A stretch of 26,633 nucleotides of DNA. It comes from Lachnospiraceae bacterium. GTDB taxonomy: Bacteria; Bacillota; Clostridia; Lachnospirales; Lachnospiraceae. Position numbers and translations under genes: made by a program. Positions 16,401 to 23,491 of the stretch are shown one piece after another. The stretch lies in assembly GCA_900766575.1 (NCBI GenBank), contig CAAFVW010000086.1:1-26633 (forward strand), given 5' to 3'. Numbering within the stretch: the first letter of the stretch is position 1; the number at the start of each line of letters is the position of its first letter. The notes under the pieces are model-generated. The model ran no database searches, was not told the origin of the DNA, and saw only the letters and a program-made list of their open reading frames with translations.

Positions 16401-16976
16401 ATGGCGTGGTATGAAATTTTATTTGTATCCGTGGGACTTTCCCTGGATGTTTTTACCTACGCATTATACAAAGGCGCCATGCTCTCCAGACTCGACAAAA
16501 AGCAGATCCTGAAAATGACGCTTCTGTTTACGGGGTGGCAAAGTTTAGCCATGCTTTGGGGAAGTCTGATCTCTGAAATCCCTTACGTAGCCATGAATTA
16601 TCTGCGGACGGAGAAACTGTTTCGGGCGGCTTCGGCAGTGATTTTTTTTATCATTGCTATCTGGCTTATTGTGAGAGCGCTGCGTATGCGCGATCCGTTA
16701 GAACACAGAGAGGATGTCTTTGCCTGGAAGCAGCTCTGTATCTGGGCGATGTTCACCAGCGTGGATAGTTTTCTGACAGGGATTGGCATGGGCTTTTTGA
16801 ATACGAGAGTAACCGTGCAGATCGTGCAGCTTGCAATCATGGCGGCCCTGGCAGTGGTGATCGGTGTCTACGTCGGATACCGGATCGGATGTCAGGGAAG
16901 AAGCCGGGTATTGGTCAGCGGGGCAATGATCTTCCTGTTAGCCGGAGTGGATGTATTGTTCCGCTATTATGCTTAA
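16401..16976 (+). CDS. MntP-like (YebN family) cation efflux protein
   Basis: A 191-residue, six-helix membrane protein. It has the internal two-fold pattern of MntP: an acidic residue in helix 1 (VGLSLDVF, D16) and its partner in helix 4 (FTSVDSFLTGIGMGF, D122). The FTGWQSLAMLWGSLI block fits the conserved second helix. MntP proteins export Mn2+. The match is at the level of pattern, and the sequence is divergent, so the cation is not certain. GAAAGGAG precedes ATG 16401. No Mn2+ (yybP-ykoY) riboswitch stands in the 236-base upstream region. Instead there is a divergent TetR-type gene, which suggests different control. The radical SAM gene begins 40 bases downstream in the same direction with no terminator between. 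Confidence 0.8.
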   Translation: MAWYEILFVSVGLSLDVFTYALYKGAMLSRLDKKQILKMTLLFTGWQSLAMLWGSLISEIPYVAMNYLRTEKLFRAASAVIFFIIAIWLIVRALRMRDPLEHREDVFAWKQLCIWAMFTSVDSFLTGIGMGFLNTRVTVQIVQLAIMAALAVVIGVYVGYRIGCQGRSRVLVSGAMIFLLAGVDVLFRYYA

Positions 16977-17016
16977 TTACACACAACATGAAAGATAGAA
17001 AAGTGAGGAAACGATT

Positions 17017-18381
17017 ATGGCAGATATCAAACACAAAGTAGAGAGAGCTGCATTCAGTACAGCAATCGACGGAATCCTGAAATATGTGAATAAGGATGAG
17101 AAAGACAGAGAAAAAGCATTTTTAAAGCTGGTGGACCTGTCGGAAAAATTCATGGGAGATACTTTCTCTAAGGAAAGCTATGACGCGGCAAGACGCATGA
17201 TCCGGGATCCGGACAGCAAATGGATGCAGTATGTGAACCGGATTTTAAATGAGGTAGATCCCCATGTAATTAAAATGTCTGCACTGGACTATGGCTTTGA
17301 AGCTGCTTTCTGCGGTAAAAAAGAGATCAATGAGATGCGTGTAAAGCATCAGTGCAATATTCCCTGGCTGATCCTGATGGATCCCACCAGTGCCTGCAAT
17401 CTGCACTGCACCGGATGTTGGGCGGCAGAGTATGGCAATCGTCTGAACCTTAGTTTTGAGGATATGGACCGTATTGTGACGCAGGGAAAAGAGCTGGGAA
17501 TTTATCTGTATTTCTTCACCGGCGGAGAACCTCTGGTTCGAAAGGACGATATTATCCGTCTGTGCGAGAAGCATGATGACTGCGGATTCCATGCATTTAC
17601 CAACGGTACTCTGATCGATGAAAAATTCTGCCAGGAGATGAAGCGTGTAGGTAATTTCTCTGTGGCCATCAGCCTGGAAGGATTTGATGAGGTAAACGAT
17701 CTGCGCCGTGGCAAGGGTGTATTTGACAAGGTAATGCACGCCATGGATCTGATGAAGCAGTACGGCCTGATCTTCGGTACTTCTATCTGTTATACCAGTA
17801 AAAACTATAAAGTAGTCACCAGTGATGAATTCCTGGATATGATCATTGAGAAAGGGGCCAGATTCAGCTGGTATTTCCATTATATGCCGGTAGGAAACGA
17901 TGCGTCATGTGATCTGCTTCCGGATCCGGACCAGAGAGAGTATATGTACCATCGTATTCGTGAGATCCGTGCCATGAAGGGTGGAAAACCTATATTTGCC
18001 TTTGATTTCCAGAATGACGGAGAATATGTAGGCGGATGTATCGCCGGCGGCAGAAACTACTGTCACATCAATCCCAACGGTGATGTAGAGCCCTGCGTAT
18101 TTATTCATTATTCGGGTGCCAATATCAAAGAAGTGGATCTGCTGACGGCATTAAAGCAGCCGCTTTTCATGGCGTACCGTGAGAACCAGCCATTCAACTG
18201 CAATCACTTAAAGCCCTGCCCGATGCTGGAAAATCCGGAGATTTTACAGCGCATGGTGCATGAGTCGGGAGCACATTCCACCGATCTGCAGTCGCCGGAG
18301 TCTGTGGAGCATTTGTGCGGGAAATGCGCGGAGTATGCTGAGAATTGGGACAAACGAGCCCAGGAACTGTGGAACAAATAA
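17017..18381 (+). CDS. Radical SAM protein with SPASM-like C-terminal cysteines, function unknown
   Basis: A 454-residue enzyme. An N-terminal helical region (1-110) is followed by a radical SAM core with CNLHCTGC (C127, C131, C134) to hold the 4Fe-4S cluster, GGEP at 169-172 and an ISLEG strand at 218-222. The C-terminal part has seven further cysteines (C341, C349, C360, C395, C401, C434, C437), as in SPASM/twitch domains that carry auxiliary clusters. The substrate is not recognisable. There is no small precursor-peptide gene nearby, so a RiPP maturase is unlikely. It is probably co-transcribed with the MntP-like gene (40-base gap, GTGAGGA ribosome site). A lipid-modifying role, as for some radical SAM enzymes of anaerobes, is a guess. 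Confidence 0.85.
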   Translation: MADIKHKVERAAFSTAIDGILKYVNKDEKDREKAFLKLVDLSEKFMGDTFSKESYDAARRMIRDPDSKWMQYVNRILNEVDPHVIKMSALDYGFEAAFCGKKEINEMRVKHQCNIPWLILMDPTSACNLHCTGCWAAEYGNRLNLSFEDMDRIVTQGKELGIYLYFFTGGEPLVRKDDIIRLCEKHDDCGFHAFTNGTLIDEKFCQEMKRVGNFSVAISLEGFDEVNDLRRGKGVFDKVMHAMDLMKQYGLIFGTSICYTSKNYKVVTSDEFLDMIIEKGARFSWYFHYMPVGNDASCDLLPDPDQREYMYHRIREIRAMKGGKPIFAFDFQNDGEYVGGCIAGGRNYCHINPNGDVEPCVFIHYSGANIKEVDLLTALKQPLFMAYRENQPFNCNHLKPCPMLENPEILQRMVHESGAHSTDLQSPESVEHLCGKCAEYAENWDKRAQELWNK

Positions 18382-18413
18382 CACATTCTTTACAAAAGTT
18401 TATATTTAGTTAA

Positions 18414-18442
18414 TTGCTTTTTGCCTTTCGGCGTATGATAAT
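18414..18442 (+). promoter_or_regulatory. Promoter of the zinc-ribbon/DUF5685/J-domain module
   Basis: TTGCTT at 18414-18419 and GATAAT at 18437-18442 are spaced by 17 bases. An overlapping TATGAT at 18434-18439 is an alternative with a spacing that is too short. Confidence 0.6.
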
Positions 18443-18494
18443 AGAGGACAGCAAATAGATATGTCCCTATGTGGCGGACGAAAGGTGGCACTTC

Positions 18495-18887
18495 ATGAAA
18501 GAGAAGTTACAGCGTTTCATGTGGGGGCGTTATGGCAACGACCGCTTCAATCAGTTTTTAATGATTGTGGCTCTGGTCTGCCTGGCGCTCTCTTTTTTTG
18601 GTTTGAGAATATTTTATGTGTTGGCCCTGGCGCTGCTGATTTATGCGTATTACCGGATGTTTTCCCGGGATATGAGCAAGCGGAGTGCGGAGAACCAGTG
18701 GTATCTGCGCAGGGAGATGAAAGTCCGCAGCTGGATTGGCAGCAGGAAAAAGGCATTTGCACAGCGTAAGGAGTATCGTATTTTTAAATGCCCGAAATGC
18801 GGACAAAAGCTCCGTGTACCCAGAGGCAAGGGTAAAATTGCAATCCGATGCAGAAAATGCGGAGAAGAATTCATACGTAAGACCTGA
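18495..18887 (+). CDS. Small membrane protein with C-terminal zinc ribbon
   Basis: A 130-residue protein. One long or two closely packed membrane helices (about 21-54) are followed by a basic linker and a zinc ribbon with CPKC (C99, C102) and CRKC (C119, C122). The ribbon resembles those found at the ends of proteins that touch nucleic acid or other proteins. Function is unknown. The frame also has a GTG at 18471. I prefer ATG 18495 because AAAGGTGG lies about seven bases before it. It is the first gene of a tight cluster with the DUF5685 gene (42-base gap) and the J-domain gene, so it probably works with them at the membrane. Confidence 0.8.
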   Translation: MKEKLQRFMWGRYGNDRFNQFLMIVALVCLALSFFGLRIFYVLALALLIYAYYRMFSRDMSKRSAENQWYLRREMKVRSWIGSRKKAFAQRKEYRIFKCPKCGQKLRVPRGKGKIAIRCRKCGEEFIRKT

Positions 18888-18929
18888 TGGAAAGAACAGA
18901 AATATGTGCAGGAAAGGATGGTGAGCCGG

Positions 18930-19787
18930 ATGTTCGGATATATTGTGATCAATCAGTCAGAAATGAAGTTCAGGGAATATGATGTGTATCATTCCTATTA
19001 TTGCGGATTGTGCCAGAGTCTGAAAGAGCGCTACGGTGTGTTGGGGCAGCTTTCCCTGAATTACGACATGACATTTATTCTGATGCTGCTCACCGGTTTG
19101 TATGAGCCACAGGAGCGGGAAGAACAGTGCAGATGTGTGGCACATCCTCTGGAAAAACATCTGACCAGAAGAAATATTTTTACGGATTATGTGGCGGATA
19201 TGACGGTATTGTTTGCCTGTTACAAGGCAGAGGATGACTGGGAGGACGAGCATCAGCTGAAGGGGCTGGTCTATAATTCTCTTCTGAACAGAAAACGGAA
19301 AAAGAAACCGTTATTGTATCCGGAAAAGGTGAGAAATATTTCGCTGGCAATGCAGGATTTCTCCGAGGCGGAGAAAAAGGGCGATGCGGATATCGACACC
19401 ATGGCCGGATTGTTTGGCAGGGTTATGGCACAGATCGTATCCTGCCGCGAGGATGAATGGAAGGACAATCTGGACCGCCTGGGATTTTTCCTTGGAAAAT
19501 TCATCTATCTGCTGGATGCGTATGAGGATATCGAACAGGACATTAAAAAGGGAACTTACAATCCGTTAAAGAAGCGGTACGAAGAACCGGGATTTGAAGA
19601 GGAATGCAGACAGATCCTGACCATGATGATGTCGGAGTGCTGCAAGGAGTTCGAACAGCTCCCTATCTTACAGAATGTGGATATTCTGCGGAATATCCTT
19701 TATTCCGGCGTATGGTGCCGTTATGAGATCGTGCGGAAAAAACGGGCAAAAAACGATGCAAAAGAGGTAACGGGAAATGACTTATGA
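18930..19787 (+). CDS. DUF5685 family protein with isoprenoid-synthase-like aspartate motifs
   Basis: A 285-residue, mostly helical protein of a family without known function. It starts MFGYIVINQSEMKF, the form I know for DUF5685. Two in-frame starts further up (GTG 18906, ATG 18918) are less likely. Cysteines C25/C28 (YYCGLC) and C67/C69 (CRC) could bind a metal. Two acidic motifs stand out: DDWED at 102-106 (DDxxD) and D196-x3-D200-x3-D204 in LLDAYEDIEQDIKKGTYNP. The latter is like the second aspartate motif of squalene/phytoene synthases, and its 0-4-8 spacing is that of the NSE triad of terpene synthases. These suggest the class I isoprenoid synthase fold, but no activity is proven. The gene overlaps the J-domain gene by 11 bases, so they are translationally linked. 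Confidence 0.82.
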   Translation: MFGYIVINQSEMKFREYDVYHSYYCGLCQSLKERYGVLGQLSLNYDMTFILMLLTGLYEPQEREEQCRCVAHPLEKHLTRRNIFTDYVADMTVLFACYKAEDDWEDEHQLKGLVYNSLLNRKRKKKPLLYPEKVRNISLAMQDFSEAEKKGDADIDTMAGLFGRVMAQIVSCREDEWKDNLDRLGFFLGKFIYLLDAYEDIEQDIKKGTYNPLKKRYEEPGFEEECRQILTMMMSECCKEFEQLPILQNVDILRNILYSGVWCRYEIVRKKRAKNDAKEVTGNDL

Positions 19788-20514
19788 TCCATACAGTGTC
19801 CTGGGAGTGAGCAGAGACGCCTCAGAGGAGGAAATCAAAAAAGCATATAAAGCGCTGAGCAGAAAATATCATCCCGATGCCAATATTAACAATCCAAACA
19901 AGGCACAGGCGGAGGAAAAATTCAAGGAGATTCAGGCGGCCTACCAGCAGATCATGAAGGAGAGGACCGAAGGGTATAGTTACGGCAACGGTTATGGCGG
20001 TCAGAATTACGGAGGCGGACGCGGCAGTTATGGCGGCGGACAGGAATATTATGGACAGGGCTTTGGAGACTTCTGGCAGCAGGCGGGATGGCAGGAACAG
20101 ACCTCAGGCTACGAAGAAGAGCCCAGACTGCGTGCGGCCGGCAATTATCTGAGAAACGGATATTACAGAGAGGCCAGAAATACATTGGACAGTATGGGAG
20201 AACATGAGAAAACAGCCCGCTGGTATTACTATAGTGCTGTGGCCCATTCCGGTCTCGGAAATAATGTGGCAGCCCTGGAACATGCCAATAAAGCAGTGGC
20301 ACTGGAACCGCAGAATATGGAATACCAGATTTTACTACAGAGACTTCAGAGCGGCGGACAATGGTATGAGAGCAGACAGGCCGCCTATGGTTATCCCCAT
20401 GTGGGCGGAAACGATCTCTGCCTGAAACTCTGCCTGGCGAACCTTTTCTGCAACCTCTGCTGCGGTGGCGGAGGCTTATGTTTCGGCGGTTACGGCGGAC
20501 GCGGAATGTATTAA
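19777..20514 (+). CDS. J-domain protein with TPR segment and Cys/Gly-rich tail
   Basis: A 245-residue DnaJ-like co-chaperone. A J domain fills 4-65, with HPD at 32-34, which would stimulate a DnaK ATPase. A Gly/Tyr-rich linker follows (about 67-97), then a helical TPR-like part (about 117-190, including AALEHANKAVALEPQN). The C-terminal 31 residues hold six cysteines (C215, C219, C225, C228, C229, C235) among glycines. The DnaJ zinc finger and substrate-binding domains are missing, so this is a specialised J protein, not the housekeeping DnaJ. Its ATG lies inside the 3' end of the DUF5685 gene. The tight coupling suggests that DUF5685 is its client or partner. The tail could bind a metal or anchor to the membrane through acylation; neither is shown. 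Confidence 0.9.
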   Translation: MTYDPYSVLGVSRDASEEEIKKAYKALSRKYHPDANINNPNKAQAEEKFKEIQAAYQQIMKERTEGYSYGNGYGGQNYGGGRGSYGGGQEYYGQGFGDFWQQAGWQEQTSGYEEEPRLRAAGNYLRNGYYREARNTLDSMGEHEKTARWYYYSAVAHSGLGNNVAALEHANKAVALEPQNMEYQILLQRLQSGGQWYESRQAAYGYPHVGGNDLCLKLCLANLFCNLCCGGGGLCFGGYGGRGMY

Positions 20515-20538
20515 GGCATCATGTTTTAAAAAAGATAC

Positions 20539-20567
20539 TTGCTTTTTCCAGGTATCCTCACTATAAT
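20539..20567 (+). promoter_or_regulatory. Promoter of nrdDG
   Basis: TTGCTT at 20539-20544 and a perfect TATAAT at 20562-20567 are spaced by 17 bases. The predicted start is near 20574, about 165 bases before the nrdD ATG. AGATAC occurs directly repeated at 20533-20538, 20571-20576 and 20584-20589, and inverted (GTATC) at 20552-20556. Confidence 0.85.
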
Positions 20568-20638
20568 ATTAGATACAAGATGTAGATACGAAAAAGAATT
20601 AAAAACACAAAATCTAGTAAAAACTGGGATTTGTAGAG

Positions 20639-20677
20639 AAGTCGTGTCGGGAACTTGCTTCCGATGCGGCTTTTCTT
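20639..20677 (+). terminator. Terminator-like hairpin in the nrdD leader (possible attenuator)
   Basis: A 14-bp stem with several G-T wobbles and one bulged G (20639-20653 with 20659-20672), five-base loop, followed by TTCTTTC. It lies after the promoter and 63 bases before the nrdD start, so it could stop transcription early. The tail is weak and its strength is uncertain. Confidence 0.5.
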
Positions 20678-20740
20678 TCGGCTTATGGCGGTATTCGTAT
20701 GCATTGGGAATGAAGTAAAGTAAAGTGAGGGAAAACGGCA

Positions 20741-22867
20741 ATGAAGATTCAGAAGAGAGACGGACGGGTAGTGCCTTATGAAGAGGAGAAGATCCGCGAG
20801 GCAATTCATAAGGCCAATAATGAGGTGGAAGAACGCTATCGTGCCAGCGAGGGGCTGATCGAGGAAATTCTGGAGGATGTGAAACAGGAGGGCAAAGAGA
20901 CTCTGACGGTGGAACATATTCAGGATATGATCGAGGAGCATCTTGTAGAGCACAACAAGTATACTCTGGCCAAAAAGTATATCGTATATCGTTATCAGAG
21001 AAGTCTGCTCAGAAAGTCCAACACCACGGATGAATCTATCCTGAAACTGATCCGTAACGAGAACAAAGAGCTGGCGGAGGAGAATTCCAATAAAAATACC
21101 CGTCTGGCGTCCACACAGCGAGACTACATCGCGGGCGAAGTATCCCGTGATGTTACCAGACGTCTGCTGCTGCCGGAGCATGTTGCCATGGCCCATGACA
21201 ACGGCATACTTCATTTCCATGATGCGGATTATTTTATTCAGCCGATTTTTAACTGCTGTCTGATCAATATTAAGGATATGCTGGACAACGGCACATCCAT
21301 CAATGGCAAGATGATCGAGTCTCCCAAGAGCTTTCAGGTGGCATGTACCGTAACGACCCAGATCATCGCAGCGGTAGCCAGCAATCAGTATGGCGGGCAG
21401 AGTGTCAATATCAGGCATCTGGGAAAATATCTGCGCAAAAGCAAGGAAAAATTTGCAAAGCAGCTGGAGGAAGAATTCGGGGATACTCTGGATCAGGCTG
21501 CCAAGGATAAAATCGTTCAGATGCGTCTGCACGATGAATTGAAATCCGGGGTCCAGACGATCCAGTATCAGATCAATACATTGATGACGACCAACGGCCA
21601 GTCTCCGTTTGTGACATTGTTCCTGCATATTGACGAGAACGATGAATATGTGGAAGAGACCGTACAGATTATCATGGAGATTCTTCGCCAGAGAATCGAA
21701 GGAACCAAGAATGAGAAGGGTGTCTATGTTACTCCGGCCTTCCCGAAGCTGGTTTATGTACTGGATGAGAATAACTGCTTAAAGGGCGGGAAATACGACT
21801 ATGTGACCAAGCTGGCCGCACAGTGTTCTGCCAGGAGAATGTATCCGGATTATATCTCTGCGAAAAAGATGCGTGAGAATTACGAGGGCAACGTATTTTC
21901 CTGCATGGGCTGTCGTTCCTTCCTGTCTCCCTGGAAGGATGAAAACGGAGAGTATAAGTGGGAAGGACGTTTCAATCAGGGTGTTGTCAGCATCAACCTG
22001 CCCCAGATCGGTATCCTGGCAAAAGGAAACGAAGAGAAATTCTGGAAGCTGCTGGATGAGCGTCTGGAATTGTGCTATGAAGCACTGATGTGCCGTCATA
22101 AGGCACTGGAGGGTGTGGTGTCCGATGTAAGCCCCATCCATTGGCAGTACGGAGCCATTGCCCGTCTGAAGAAAGGGGAGACTATCGACAAATACCTGCA
22201 TAATGGTTATTCTACCATGTCTTTGGGATATATCGGACTGTATGAGACTACTTATCTGATGAAGGGATGCAGTCAGACCGTGGAACCCGGTAAAGAATTT
22301 GCTCTGCGTGTTATGGATTATATGAAGGATCGCTGTGCAAAATGGAAAGAGGAGACCGGTATCGCGTTCAGCCTCTACGGAACACCGGCGGAGACATTGT
22401 GTTATCGTTTTGCGAAGATCGACAGAGAAAAATACGGAGATATTTCCAACGTCACCGACAAAGGATACTATACGAATTCTTATCATGTGGATGTCCGGGA
22501 GAAAATTGATGCGTTTACCAAGTTCAAGATCGAGAGTGAGTTCCAGAACAAGTCTCTGGGTGGCGCTATCTCTTACGTGGAAGTACCGAACCTTACCAAC
22601 AACGTGGAGGCCATCGAAGAAGTGATCCGGTTTATCTACGACAATATCCAGTACGGTGAGTTCAACACGAAATCCGACTATTGCCAGGTATGCGGTTATG
22701 ACGGTGAGATTATGATCAATGACAATATGGAGTGGGAATGCCCGCAGTGTCATAACAAGGATCATTCCAAGATGAACGTTACCAGAAGAACCTGTGGTTA
22801 TCTGGGAGAGAATTTCTGGAATGTAGGAAAAACCAAGGAGATCAGGGCAAGAGTTCTGCACCTGTAA
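20741..22867 (+). CDS. nrdD: Anaerobic (class III) ribonucleoside-triphosphate reductase
   Basis: Makes dNTPs from NTPs without oxygen, using a glycyl radical. The 708-residue protein starts with an ATP-cone (KIQKRDGRVVPYEEEKIREAI, residues 2-22) for allosteric control. A CMGCRSFLSPW segment in the barrel holds the reactive cysteine. Near the end a zinc site C648-x2-C651 and C667-x2-C670 and the glycyl-radical motif RTCGYLG (G686) complete the set, all as in E. coli NrdD. GTGAGGG lies before ATG 20741. The activase gene nrdG follows after 35 bases. The gene marks an anaerobe. The leader is long and holds a hairpin (see the attenuator entry), so expression may be tuned at the RNA level. Confidence 0.98.
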   Translation: MKIQKRDGRVVPYEEEKIREAIHKANNEVEERYRASEGLIEEILEDVKQEGKETLTVEHIQDMIEEHLVEHNKYTLAKKYIVYRYQRSLLRKSNTTDESILKLIRNENKELAEENSNKNTRLASTQRDYIAGEVSRDVTRRLLLPEHVAMAHDNGILHFHDADYFIQPIFNCCLINIKDMLDNGTSINGKMIESPKSFQVACTVTTQIIAAVASNQYGGQSVNIRHLGKYLRKSKEKFAKQLEEEFGDTLDQAAKDKIVQMRLHDELKSGVQTIQYQINTLMTTNGQSPFVTLFLHIDENDEYVEETVQIIMEILRQRIEGTKNEKGVYVTPAFPKLVYVLDENNCLKGGKYDYVTKLAAQCSARRMYPDYISAKKMRENYEGNVFSCMGCRSFLSPWKDENGEYKWEGRFNQGVVSINLPQIGILAKGNEEKFWKLLDERLELCYEALMCRHKALEGVVSDVSPIHWQYGAIARLKKGETIDKYLHNGYSTMSLGYIGLYETTYLMKGCSQTVEPGKEFALRVMDYMKDRCAKWKEETGIAFSLYGTPAETLCYRFAKIDREKYGDISNVTDKGYYTNSYHVDVREKIDAFTKFKIESEFQNKSLGGAISYVEVPNLTNNVEAIEEVIRFIYDNIQYGEFNTKSDYCQVCGYDGEIMINDNMEWECPQCHNKDHSKMNVTRRTCGYLGENFWNVGKTKEIRARVLHL

Positions 22868-22902
22868 TCTGTGAGGAGCCGTAATGGGAAGGGGAATGTC
22901 CT

Positions 22903-23424
22903 ATGAATTATGCGACGATCAAGAAAACGGACGTGGCTAACGGTCCGGGTGTGAGGGTGTCTCTGTTTGTCAGCGGCTGTACCCATCATTGTAAGGGATG
23001 CTTTAACAGCGAAGCCTGGGACTTCCATTACGGACAGGCTTACACAGAGGAAACAGAGCAAGAGATTCTGCAGGCGCTGGCCCCGGACTATATCCGGGGT
23101 TTAAGCCTGCTTGGCGGAGAACCTATGGAGCCGGAGAATCGGGGAACGGTACTTTCTCTGGTGAAAAAGGTAAGGGAAATTTATCCGCAGAAAACGATCT
23201 GGTGTTACACCGGCTATGATTTTGATAAAGATCTGCTGCCCTGGATGGAAGCGGGCGATCCGGTAATGGCAGAGCTGCTGCCGTTATTGGATGTTATCGT
23301 GGACGGAGAGTATATGGAAGAATACCGGAATCTCCGGATTCCTTTCCGGGGGTCTGAAAATCAGCGGATTTTGGATGTGGCATTGTCTTTAAAAGAAAAA
23401 TGTGGTAAAATTTTACACACATAA
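22903..23424 (+). CDS. nrdG: Anaerobic ribonucleotide reductase activating protein
   Basis: A 173-residue radical SAM enzyme that makes the glycyl radical in NrdD. CTHHCKGC (C26, C30, C33) holds the 4Fe-4S cluster. LLGGEPM is the GGE-type SAM motif, and TIWCYTGYDFD and VDGEYMEE are typical of NrdG. It lies right after nrdD in the usual order. A 12-base perfect palindrome, GTAAAATTTTAC at 23405-23416, overlaps the last codons. No terminator separates it from the GGDEF/HD-GYP gene 67 bases on. Confidence 0.96.
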   Translation: MNYATIKKTDVANGPGVRVSLFVSGCTHHCKGCFNSEAWDFHYGQAYTEETEQEILQALAPDYIRGLSLLGGEPMEPENRGTVLSLVKKVREIYPQKTIWCYTGYDFDKDLLPWMEAGDPVMAELLPLLDVIVDGEYMEEYRNLRIPFRGSENQRILDVALSLKEKCGKILHT

Positions 23425-23491
23425 GAGTAAGACGGTCGAAAAAGGGAGAGCAGACCGCTGACAGCAAAAGCGTGAGGGAGTAAAAGGATAT

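Noticed and set aside
17017..18887. RiPP cluster (radical SAM maturase plus the small protein at 18495)
   Set aside because: The small protein is a membrane zinc-ribbon protein with its own promoter, not a leader-core precursor, and no transporter or peptidase is present.
20555..20576. NrdR box at the nrdD promoter
   Set aside because: CACTATA resembles one half of the NrdR consensus, but the other half needs an inserted base, there is no second box at helical spacing, and the match is largely the TATAAT itself.
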